DNA from: Bacillota bacterium
GTDB lineage: Bacteria > Bacillota > Clostridia > Oscillospirales > Ruminococcaceae
NCBI GenBank assembly: GCA_023395435.1
Contig: JAEWZG010000104.1
Span: 1 to 14,969, forward strand
DNA: 14,969 nt
Direction of reading: 5' to 3'
Numbering within the stretch: the first letter of the stretch is position 1; every line of letters starts with the position of its first letter. The translations under genes and the position numbers were made by a program. The notes under the pieces are model-generated. The model was not told where the DNA came from. It saw only the letters and a list, made by a program, of their open reading frames with translations, and searched no databases. Positions 1 to 5,691 of the stretch are shown here, piece by piece.

Positions 1-248
1 AAACAGATGCACTGTTCCTCTATTTTCTCCAACTCGTAATAAACTTCTTCTGGACAATTATTTTCTTCTCATTTGACCAACTTTTACTCGGATTCCTGTG
101 GATTATTCTTCTTTGGATTGTCGTAATTTTCATGATGGTATCTTTCTTCAAGATAAAACCGATTGCCGCGTATCTCCAGATACCATATATTTTATGGCTG
201 TCGTTTGCTGCATATCTGAATCTTGGAATTTATGTTCTAAACAAATAA
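1..248 (+). CDS. tspO: TspO/MBR family protein (C-terminal part, cut by window edge)
   Basis: The reading frame is open from base 3 and ends at TAA 246-248, giving 81 residues with no start in the window. The peptide is very hydrophobic. It carries the hallmarks of the last helices of TspO/MBR (tryptophan-rich sensory) proteins: a LQLVINFFW segment, then IAAYLQIPYILWLSFAAYLN close to the C-terminus. Family members are five-helix membrane proteins that bind tetrapyrroles or porphyrins and cholesterol-like ligands; their bacterial role is still debated (stress or tetrapyrrole handling). What is present corresponds to roughly helices 3-5. A strong hairpin terminator begins two bases after the stop, so this is the last gene of its transcript. 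Family assignment is by recalled motif similarity and is quite sure. The upstream part cannot be judged. Confidence 0.88.
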   Translation, partial: TDALFLYFLQLVINFFWTIIFFSFDQLLLGFLWIILLWIVVIFMMVSFFKIKPIAAYLQIPYILWLSFAAYLNLGIYVLNK

Positions 249-250
249 AA

Positions 251-281
251 AAGGCGGAAATCTTCCGCCTTTTATTTTTTA
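251..281. terminator. Bidirectional intrinsic terminator between tspO and the DUF1284 gene
   Basis: A perfect 9-bp stem (AAGGCGGAA 251-259, TTCCGCCTT 263-271) with a 3-base loop is followed on the + strand by a T-rich run (TTTATTTTTT) and preceded by an A-run that serves the minus strand. It lies directly between two convergent stop codons (248 and 272), so it can end both transcripts. Confidence 0.9.
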
Positions 282-655
282 TTACCACAGATATAATACC
301 AACTGCAACTACTGCATATCTGTTCTAATTTCTCTGGTGTAATTACTTTAGATACTTTTGCTTTAATATCAATCCAGCTCATTTCATCACCATGATGAAT
401 ATCAAGACTTTCCATTACCTTTTTATCAAGCATTGATACCTTATCTTCGCTGTTACAACAGGTTATTTTATTCTCAGGGCATTTGCTACATATAGTATCA
501 AGACTTGCATTAATTTTAATCAACTCATCAGGATTTTCATCAAGAATTGTAATAACAGAATACATATTTTCAACAAATTCCGCGCTATAACCCTGTCCTA
601 TAAAGTTTTTGATACACAATAAGTGATGAGGGCGTAATTCTATCTGCTTCTTCAT
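272..655 (-). CDS. DUF1284 family cysteine-rich protein
   Basis: This 127-residue protein opens with IELRPHHLLC followed by GQGYSAEFVENM, which I recognise as the signature of DUF1284. Eight cysteines are arranged as C14, C56-x2-C59, C66-C67, C114-x2-C117 and C123. That pattern would suit an Fe-S cluster or zinc site; metal binding is my inference. The family has no established function. The ATG sits 4 bases after the bioY stop (TAG 660-662). No good Shine-Dalgarno sequence is visible just upstream (AT-rich, AGTATT), so translation may depend on coupling to bioY. It shares the bioY promoter and BirA operator and ends at the 251-281 terminator, which puts it in a biotin-repressed operon. A cytosolic location is likely, since there is no signal or membrane segment. 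Confidence 0.88.
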   Translation of the reverse strand: MKKQIELRPHHLLCIKNFIGQGYSAEFVENMYSVITILDENPDELIKINASLDTICSKCPENKITCCNSEDKVSMLDKKVMESLDIHHGDEMSWIDIKAKVSKVITPEKLEQICSSCSWYYICGNKK

Positions 656-659
656 AATA

Positions 660-1190
660 CTATATTTTAATGACTTTCTTCAATCTTGCAACAAGAACTG
701 TAGCAAGAGCAATTTTAATTATATCACCAGGAATGAATGGGAAAACACATAATCCGAGCGAATCCCATAGCTTTCGGTTTGTGACGTGCATGAACCATAC
801 TGTTCCAAGCGCATAACAAGCAATAATACCAATAAGCATTGCTATTGGGAGTATTACGTATATGTTAGTTTTAACCTTCTGTACAATTAATCCTATAATG
901 AAGGCTGCCACTACATAGCCAACTATGTATCCACCAGTGGGTCCTGAAACAATTGATAACCCCCCTGTAAAATGTGCAAATACGGGTGCACCAACTGCTC
1001 CTATTAGAACATAACCAAGCTGACTGATTGCACCATATTTTGCTCCAAGCATTCCTCCTGTTACAAATATTGCGAATGTTGCAAAACTTAACGGAACTGG
1101 TCCGATATCAAAAGCTATCTGTGAGCATATTGCTGTAAGGGCAGCAAATAAGCCACTCAGGCATATCATTTTTGTTGAGATTTTATTCAT
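660..1190 (-). CDS. bioY: BioY, biotin transporter S-component (ECF family)
   Basis: BioY is the membrane substrate-binding subunit that takes up biotin, alone or with the energising EcfA/EcfT module. The 176-residue length and about six hydrophobic helices fit the family. Diagnostic blocks are visible: PVPLSFATFAIFVTGG with a following GAKYG (about 31-53), and GAPVFAHFTGG...SGPTGGYIVGY (about 67-92), the conserved biotin-pocket region. The ATG at 1188-1190 follows a strong GGAGGA site with good spacing. No ecfA or ecfT gene is in the window, so the energising module would be encoded elsewhere. Upstream, a TTGACA/TATTAT promoter and a BirA operator show biotin-dependent repression. The DUF1284 gene follows 4 bases after the stop and is co-transcribed. 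Confidence 0.95.
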   Translation of the reverse strand: MNKISTKMICLSGLFAALTAICSQIAFDIGPVPLSFATFAIFVTGGMLGAKYGAISQLGYVLIGAVGAPVFAHFTGGLSIVSGPTGGYIVGYVVAAFIIGLIVQKVKTNIYVILPIAMLIGIIACYALGTVWFMHVTNRKLWDSLGLCVFPFIPGDIIKIALATVLVARLKKVIKI

Positions 1191-1202
1191 AACTCCTCCA
1201 AA

Positions 1203-1234
1203 TTGTAAACTTCTATTTTGAATTTAGTTTACAA
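1203..1234 (-). promoter_or_regulatory. BirA operator of bioY
   Basis: The minus strand reads TTGTAAACT, 14 bases, AGTTTACAA: a perfect 9-bp inverted repeat matching the BirA half-site known from biotin operons (TTGTAAACC/GGTTTACAA in E. coli, TTGTTAAC-type in Firmicutes). It begins two bases after the -10 box and covers the expected transcription start, so bound BirA with biotinyl-AMP would block initiation. The assignment rests on the site and on the identity of the regulated gene. Confidence 0.92.
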
Positions 1235-1236
1235 TA

Positions 1237-1265
1237 ATAATAACCTATCGATTATTAGTTGTCAA
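1237..1265 (-). promoter_or_regulatory. bioY promoter (sigma-A type)
   Basis: On the minus strand, a -35 TTGACA (1260-1265, perfect) is separated by exactly 17 bases from a -10 TATTAT (1237-1242). It is followed immediately by the BirA operator and then the bioY ribosome site. The match to the sigma-70/sigma-A consensus is very good. Confidence 0.88.
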
Positions 1266-1274
1266 TAGGTTATT
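1239..1274 (-). repeat. 10-bp inverted repeat AATAACCTAT/ATAGGTTATT
   Basis: Perfect 10-bp arms (1239-1248 and 1265-1274) flank a 16-base loop. It lies right after the stop of the acetyltransferase gene (1280) on the minus strand, where it could act as a weak terminator (the tail is only ATTATTG). The same bases contain the bioY -35, spacer and -10. Its function is uncertain: terminator, second operator or both. Confidence 0.55.
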
Positions 1275-1279
1275 TAAAA

Positions 1280-1738
1280 TTATTTTATTATGTATTTCAT
1301 CGGAGTGTATTTTATCCCATCAGTAAGAAGCTGCATATCGGTATCAACAAAACCAAATCTGTGGTAAAAAGGAACCGCATATGGTGAGGAATTTAGTGTA
1401 ATTTCTCTCACTCCTTTTCTCTTTGATATATTAACAGCCTTTTTCATAAGTTGGGTTGCAATACCTTTCCTGTGATAGTTTTTATCAACAAACAGCAGAC
1501 TTACATGGCTATCATTCCTGAAAGCAACAATGCCGATAAGCTTTTTCTTATGGTAGCATCCAAGAAAGATATTTGAGCCATATAATAATATCTGTCTTGT
1601 TTCATCGCTCATTACATAATCAGTAAATGTTTTTATACCCTCATCAGAATATTCAGGAGCTTCAAATTCCATAAAAACTTCAAGTATAAGTTTTATTGCG
1701 TCTTTGATTGTTGTGTAATTAATTTTTTTTATATGCAT
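1280..1738 (-). CDS. GNAT family N-acetyltransferase
   Basis: This cytosolic acetyl-CoA-dependent acyltransferase has an unknown substrate. The acetyl-CoA binding motif A is visible as VDKNYHRKGIATQLM (R-x-x-G-x-A type, about residues 84-98), followed by the typical late motif PYAVPFYHRFGF (about 119-130). The length of about 152 residues is normal for a single-domain GNAT. Two starts are possible. ATG 1745-1747 directly abuts an AAAAGGG ribosome site, which is too close. ATG 1736-1738 (MHIKKIN) lies 9 bases after it, so I chose the inner start; the outer one would add three residues. The gene has its own TTGACA/TACAAT promoter, back to back with that of the Lrp-family gene, which may therefore also control it. 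Confidence 0.87.
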   Translation of the reverse strand: MHIKKINYTTIKDAIKLILEVFMEFEAPEYSDEGIKTFTDYVMSDETRQILLYGSNIFLGCYHKKKLIGIVAFRNDSHVSLLFVDKNYHRKGIATQLMKKAVNISKRKGVREITLNSSPYAVPFYHRFGFVDTDMQLLTDGIKYTPMKYIIK

Positions 1739-1769
1739 ATCAAACATCCCTTTTAATTAAACTAATACT

Positions 1770-1798
1770 ATTGTAATTCCATAATATACTAATGTCAA
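1770..1798 (-). promoter_or_regulatory. Promoter of the GNAT gene
   Basis: On the minus strand, a perfect -35 TTGACA (1793-1798), a 17-base spacer and -10 TACAAT (1770-1775) are followed by the AAAAGGG ribosome site at 1748-1754. Its -35 box is only 10 bases from the -35 of the divergent promoter. Confidence 0.82.
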
Positions 1799-1808
1799 CA
1801 AATAATAC

Positions 1809-1837
1809 TGGACAAAAAAATAAAATCGCTGTATAAT
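1809..1837 (+). promoter_or_regulatory. Promoter of the lrp-like/aminotransferase/ispE operon
   Basis: A -35 TGGACA (1809-1814), a 17-base spacer and a perfect -10 TATAAT (1832-1837) precede a GAGGGGG ribosome site by about 20 bases. No terminator appears until 4705, so it probably drives four genes. Confidence 0.82.
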
Positions 1838-1869
1838 TAAAAAGTATAAATACGCGAGGGGGCTATATA

Positions 1870-2349
1870 ATGGATTCTTTACTGGAACTTCTTAAACAAA
1901 ACGCAAGACTTTCCAATCACGAGCTTGCGGTAATGCTTGGCACAACTGAAGAAGCGGTGGCGGCACAGATAAAAGATTATGAAAATAAAGGCTTTATCAA
2001 AGGATATAGTACTATTATAAATGAAGAACTTGCCTGTAAGGATACTGTTACAGCCTTCATAGAACTCAAAGTATCGCCTAAGGCTGAATATGGCTATGAC
2101 GATTTAGCAAAGACTGTTATGCAGTTTGATGAGGTTGAGGATGTTTCTCTTATGTCAGGAGCATATGATCTTGCTGTTACAGTAAGAGGACCTTCACTGC
2201 GTGAAATTGCTTTTTTTGTTTCACAAAGACTTGCTACAATTGATGGTGTTCTTTCAACTGCTACTCACTTTGTATTGCAAAGATACAAGGATAAGGGCAT
2301 AACACTATATGATGGAAAGCTTGATGAAAGGGGCTTTGTTTCCCCGTGA
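1870..2349 (+). CDS. Lrp/AsnC family transcriptional regulator
   Basis: This 159-residue DNA-binding regulator normally acts as a dimer or octamer responding to amino acids. The N-terminal winged helix-turn-helix (about 3-50) has the Lrp pattern LLELLKQNARLSNHELAVML...YENKGFIKGY. The C-terminal RAM/AsnC effector domain (about 58-145) shows the conserved beta strand AFIELKV and the GAYDLAVTV segment (97-105). ATG 1870 follows a strong GAGGGGG site. Its stop overlaps the aminotransferase start by 4 bases (GTGA), so the two are translationally coupled. This pairing suggests it senses an amino acid handled by that enzyme. It may autoregulate and also act on the divergent GNAT gene. The ligand cannot be told from sequence. 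Confidence 0.93.
   Translation: MDSLLELLKQNARLSNHELAVMLGTTEEAVAAQIKDYENKGFIKGYSTIINEELACKDTVTAFIELKVSPKAEYGYDDLAKTVMQFDEVEDVSLMSGAYDLAVTVRGPSLREIAFFVSQRLATIDGVLSTATHFVLQRYKDKGITLYDGKLDERGFVSP
2330..2345 (+). promoter_or_regulatory. Possible SD-masking hairpin before the aminotransferase start
   Basis: GGGG (2330-2333), the core of the ribosome site, is complementary to CCCC (2342-2345) with an 8-base loop; CCCC directly precedes the GTG start. The four G:C pairs would be melted by ribosomes finishing the upstream regulator gene. This fits translational coupling but is only a prediction. Confidence 0.4.
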
Positions 2350-3521
2350 TAGATTATGATAAAGTAGTATCAAGGATTGCTTACAATATAAAGCCATCTG
2401 GTATAAGAAAATATTTTGATATTGCTCAACAATATGATGGGGTAATCTCCCTCGGAGTTGGTGAGCCTGATTTTCCTACGCCATGGAGTATAAGACGTTC
2501 AGCAATAACTGCTCTTGAGAAGGGTAAAACCTTCTACACAGCTAATTCAGGATTGATTGAACTTAGAAAAGCAATTTCAAAGTATACTGAAGAAAAAACA
2601 AGGGTGAGCTATAACCCCGATAAAGAAATAATAGTTACAGTAGGTGGCTCTGAGGCGATTGATTTAGCTATACGAGCTATTGTTGAACCAGGCGATGAAG
2701 TTCTCGTTGTTGAACCTTGCTTTGTCTGCTATGCTCCTATTGTAAGACTTACAGGTGGTGTACCTGTTGTTATTCAAACAAAACTTGAAAACAACTTCAG
2801 ACTTACAGCAGGCGAGCTCAGAGAAAAAATTACTGACAAGACAAAGTTACTCATTCTTCCATTTCCTAACAACCCAACAGGCGCTGTTATGAGAAAAGAG
2901 CATCTTGAGGAAATTGCTAAGGTTCTTAGCGGAACAAACATTATGGTGCTTTCTGATGAGATTTATTCATCACTAACATACGGTGAACAGCACGTTTCTT
3001 TCGCAAGTATTGAAGGAATGAAAGAACGTACAATTATGATTAACGGCTTTTCGAAGGCTTTTGCTATGACAGGATGGCGACTTGGATACCTTGGTGGTCC
3101 GCAGGAAGTTGTTAAACATATGCTGAAAATCCATCAATATGGCATTATGTCTTCACCGACAATCAGCCAGTATGCAGCAATTGAAGCACTTGAAAACTGC
3201 GATAATGACGTGAAGAAAATGGTCTCAGAATACAATATGAGAAGACGTTATCTTGTCGATGCATTCAACAGCCTTGGTCTTGAATGCTTTAATCCTGAAG
3301 GTGCATTCTATGTATTCCCTTGCATTAAAAGCACAGGACTCTCAAGTGAACAATTCTGTGAGCAGCTTGTATTTTCACATAAAGTTGCTGTTGTACCTGG
3401 TAATGCTTTCGGCGAAAGTGGTGAAGGCTTTATCAGAGTTTCATATGCTTATTCACTTAGTCATCTTAAAGAAGCAATCAGTAGAATTGAAGACTTTTTA
3501 AATGGTCTGAAAGATAAATAA
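2346..3521 (+). CDS. Class I/II PLP-dependent aminotransferase
   Basis: This 391-residue fold-type I aminotransferase is of the aspartate/aromatic/PatA-like subgroup. Motifs in order: SLGVGEPDFPTP (35-46), the NNPTG loop with N176, SDEIY with D204 and Y207, the PLP Schiff-base lysine K237 in GFSKAFAMTGWRLGY, and the carboxylate-binding arginine R364 in GFIRVSYA. All key residues are present and the length is normal, so it should be active; the amino donor is not predictable. The start is GTG 2346, overlapping the upstream TGA. Its ribosome site AAAGGGG (2327-2333) is 12 bases upstream and can pair with CCCC just before the start codon. It most likely acts in amino acid biosynthesis or catabolism under the Lrp-like regulator. 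There is no terminator before ispE. Confidence 0.94.
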   Translation: MIDYDKVVSRIAYNIKPSGIRKYFDIAQQYDGVISLGVGEPDFPTPWSIRRSAITALEKGKTFYTANSGLIELRKAISKYTEEKTRVSYNPDKEIIVTVGGSEAIDLAIRAIVEPGDEVLVVEPCFVCYAPIVRLTGGVPVVIQTKLENNFRLTAGELREKITDKTKLLILPFPNNPTGAVMRKEHLEEIAKVLSGTNIMVLSDEIYSSLTYGEQHVSFASIEGMKERTIMINGFSKAFAMTGWRLGYLGGPQEVVKHMLKIHQYGIMSSPTISQYAAIEALENCDNDVKKMVSEYNMRRRYLVDAFNSLGLECFNPEGAFYVFPCIKSTGLSSEQFCEQLVFSHKVAVVPGNAFGESGEGFIRVSYAYSLSHLKEAISRIEDFLNGLKDK

Positions 3522-3549
3522 TTAATTAAATCAGGAGTGATATTTTAAA

Positions 3550-4425
3550 ATGCAAGACTCAGTATCCGTCCGAACGCCAGCGAAAATAAATCTATCATTA
3601 GATATTCTCGGCAAAAGATATGACGGCTATCATTTTGTAAAAACAATCATGCAGACAGTTTCTATTTTCGATGAACTAAAAATAGAACTAAACGAGTTAA
3701 ACGAAATTAGAATTTTTTGTGACGCGTCAGGGATTCCATGCGACAGCAGTAATCTGGTATACAAAGCTGCTATAGCTTTCTTTGAGCATATTCAGGTTCA
3801 GCCTGTTGGAATTGATATTACTATTGAAAAGAATATTCCATCTATGGCAGGTCTTGCAGGGGGTAGTTCTGATGCTGCTGGAATGATTGTTGCACTTAAC
3901 AAATTAATGGAAACTGAACTATCCGATGATGAGCTTTATGATATAGGTGAAAAAATCGGTGCAGATGTTCCTTTCTGTATTAACGGAGGAACAGCTCTTG
4001 CAGAAGGTGTTGGGGATATTTTAAATCAATTACCTGATATTCCTGAATGCTATATACTTATCGTAAAACCAGACTTTAACATCAGCACGCCAGAAGCTTA
4101 TAAGAAATTTGATTCTCTTGAATATGCCAAATCATCAGAGCTTGAAGAGCTTGTTGCTTCTATCACTATTCAGGATCTTGAAAAGATGTCAGGATTATTA
4201 TTCAATGCATTGGAGTATGCTGTTGATAATGATGAAATATTCAGAATTAAGGAAGAAATGATGGATATGGGTGCATTGGGGGCATTAATGAGCGGAAGTG
4301 GCTCAGCTGTATATGGTATTTTTGAAAAGAAGAAATATGCTTCAAAATGTGCAGAAGCTTTTGAAGATAAATACAGCTTTGCACAGGTTTGCACACCACA
4401 TAATAGCGGCGTAGAAATACTATAA
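3550..4425 (+). CDS. ispE: 4-diphosphocytidyl-2-C-methyl-D-erythritol kinase (IspE)
   Basis: IspE phosphorylates CDP-methylerythritol with ATP, the fourth step of the MEP isoprenoid pathway, in the cytosol. The 291 residues belong to the GHMP kinase family. Visible features: AKINLSLDILGKRYDGYH at 11-28 (substrate site, K12); the glycine-rich ATP loop PSMAGLAGGSSDAAG at 97-111; IGADVPFCINGGTALAEGVG (about 136-155) with the catalytic aspartate D139; and the late GALMSGSGSAVYG motif. The length matches the family (about 280-300). ATG 3550 follows GGAG with a rather long 12-base gap. It lies 28 bases after the aminotransferase stop with no terminator between, so it is probably in the same transcript. 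Isoprenoid precursors feed undecaprenyl phosphate, which the GT2 gene further along would use. Confidence 0.96.
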   Translation: MQDSVSVRTPAKINLSLDILGKRYDGYHFVKTIMQTVSIFDELKIELNELNEIRIFCDASGIPCDSSNLVYKAAIAFFEHIQVQPVGIDITIEKNIPSMAGLAGGSSDAAGMIVALNKLMETELSDDELYDIGEKIGADVPFCINGGTALAEGVGDILNQLPDIPECYILIVKPDFNISTPEAYKKFDSLEYAKSSELEELVASITIQDLEKMSGLLFNALEYAVDNDEIFRIKEEMMDMGALGALMSGSGSAVYGIFEKKKYASKCAEAFEDKYSFAQVCTPHNSGVEIL

Positions 4426-4439
4426 GGAAATGTGACATT

Positions 4440-4703
4440 ATGAGTTACAGACATAAATGCAAAAACTGTGGATATGTTTTTCACAATGATGATGGAAGTG
4501 TTTGTCCTCAATGCTTCACAAGTTACTATGACGAACATATAAATATTATTGACAGCTATAATCCTTCTCAAAAAAAGAATTATACGAAGCCTTATGTAAG
4601 TCCATCCGATGAGAAAGATAAGAACTCACTTATTGCTTTGATAGTTTTAACTGGAATTGCAACATTGATTGGTTTGCTATTTGCAATCTTTAATGGAATG
4701 TAA
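4440..4703 (+). CDS. Small zinc-ribbon membrane protein, function unknown
   Basis: The 87 residues hold an N-terminal zinc ribbon (C7-x2-C10 ... C22-x2-C25, in KCKNCGYVF and VCPQCF), a polar linker rich in Ser, Lys and Tyr (about 30-62), and one C-terminal transmembrane helix (about 64-84, LIALIVLTGIATLIGLLFAIF). The ribbon would probably face the cytoplasm. It starts 14 bases after ispE, with an AAGGAA site overlapping the ispE stop, and ends at a terminator, so it is the last gene of the operon. I do not recognise a named family beyond the generic zinc-ribbon class. Fold and membrane anchor are clear; the role is not. Confidence 0.8.
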   Translation: MSYRHKCKNCGYVFHNDDGSVCPQCFTSYYDEHINIIDSYNPSQKKNYTKPYVSPSDEKDKNSLIALIVLTGIATLIGLLFAIFNGM

Positions 4704-4704
4704 T

Positions 4705-4735
4705 AAACCTCAGTACTTTTTTACTGAGGTTTTTT
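4705..4735. terminator. Bidirectional terminator after the ispE operon
   Basis: An 11-bp perfect stem (AAACCTCAGTA 4705-4715, TACTGAGGTTT 4722-4732) with a 6-base loop has T-runs on both exits. It sits between the convergent stops at 4703 (+) and 4734 (-). Confidence 0.92.
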
Positions 4736-5618
4736 ATATTCCCGATAAATCAAAATCAGGAGTATATTCTTCTTTTGCTGAGGACTTTTCCTGCATATAG
4801 CCTTTTAGTCCAAGCTTTTGCGCGTGTTCAAGAACTTTATTATATTCAAAGGTGGATATACGCCTGTCTATCTCTGGATGCTCTGTACATTTATAAAAAG
4901 GGGTAAATTGACTCATTAAGCTTATTAGAATTTTATCCTTGTTAAAATTATCAGCAATCCAGTCAAGCACAGCAATAGAATCGTTACGATTATTAGGTAG
5001 AACAAGGTGACGGATAATCAAGCCCTTTTTCAGCATATCACCGTTGTTCTCAAGCTCGCCAACCTGTTCATACATGTACTTAATTGCTTTTGTAGCAATA
5101 TCAAAATAATCCTTTGCCTTTGAATATTTTTGTGAAATAACACTGTCCTTATACTTTAAATCAGGGAGATAAATATCGACATAGCCTTCAAGCATTTTTA
5201 ACGTATTAACGCGCTCATATCCGCCAGTGTTATACACTATCGGGATATTAAGCTTATCCTTCACCATATCAAGTGCCTGTATAATTAATGGAACATAATG
5301 AGTCGGGTTGACTAAATTAATATTCTCAGCCTTATGTTCCTGAAGCTCAAGGAAAATCTGTGCAAGTCGTTCTACCGAAATAATTTTACCGAAATTTTCA
5401 GCACTAATTTTATAATTTTGGCAAAAGCAGCATTTCAATGTGCAACCTGAAAAAAATATTGTGCCTGAACCATTTGCTCCGCTTATGCATGGCTCCTCCC
5501 AATAATGAAGAGCAGCTCTTGCAACTTTTATTTTATTGCCACCACCACAAAAGCCTGTTGATATTGTTCGGTCAGCTTTACATTGACGTGGGCATAATGT
5601 ACATTGTGACATATTCAA
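4734..5618 (-). CDS. PflX-type radical SAM protein (COG1313)
   Basis: This 294-residue radical SAM enzyme is related to pyruvate formate-lyase activating enzymes. The [4Fe-4S]/SAM motif C-x3-C-x2-C is C59-TLK-C63-CF-C66, preceded by GSGTIFFSG. Four N-terminal cysteines (C6-x2-C9-x3-C13 and C24) precede it, as in the uncharacterised PflX-like group that opens with CxLCPRxC and VARAA.H..EEP. YNTGGY (about 130) and LPDLKY (about 151) are conserved there too. No glycyl-radical enzyme gene is nearby, so the partner is unknown. A TTG start (5616-5618) lies 7 bases after GAGGTG (5625-5630); an ATG two codons later is 13 bases away, so TTG is preferred. It has its own extended -10 promoter and shares the 4705-4735 terminator. 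Confidence 0.88.
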   Translation of the reverse strand: MNMSQCTLCPRQCKADRTISTGFCGGGNKIKVARAALHYWEEPCISGANGSGTIFFSGCTLKCCFCQNYKISAENFGKIISVERLAQIFLELQEHKAENINLVNPTHYVPLIIQALDMVKDKLNIPIVYNTGGYERVNTLKMLEGYVDIYLPDLKYKDSVISQKYSKAKDYFDIATKAIKYMYEQVGELENNGDMLKKGLIIRHLVLPNNRNDSIAVLDWIADNFNKDKILISLMSQFTPFYKCTEHPEIDRRISTFEYNKVLEHAQKLGLKGYMQEKSSAKEEYTPDFDLSGI

Positions 5619-5637
5619 AAGAATTCACCTCATACTT

Positions 5638-5646
5638 ATTATAGCA
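5638..5646 (-). promoter_or_regulatory. Extended -10 promoter of the radical SAM gene
   Basis: The minus strand reads TGCTATAAT, a perfect extended -10 element, with no good -35 box. It directly abuts the T-tail of the terminator at 5647-5676. The start would fall near 5631, giving a very short leader that begins at the GAGGTG ribosome site. Confidence 0.5.
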
Positions 5647-5676
5647 TAAAAAAGCCACAAGAAAACTTGTGGCTTT
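5647..5676 (-). terminator. Terminator of the chemoreceptor gene
   Basis: An 11-bp perfect stem (AAAGCCACAAG 5651-5661, CTTGTGGCTTT 5666-5676) with an AAAA loop is followed on the minus strand by TTTTTTAT. It lies 15 bases after the stop codon of the 5692-7314 gene. Confidence 0.9.
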
Positions 5677-5691
5677 AGCTTATATTAACTA

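Noticed and set aside
98..328. Open frame of 76 residues on the + strand
   Set aside because: It overlaps the tspO end in another frame, crosses the terminator and the DUF1284 gene, has no ribosome site and shows no family resemblance.
4170..4571. 133-residue minus-strand frame opposite ispE
   Set aside because: It is antisense to ispE and the zinc-ribbon gene, both with clear motifs; no start signals and no recognisable domain.
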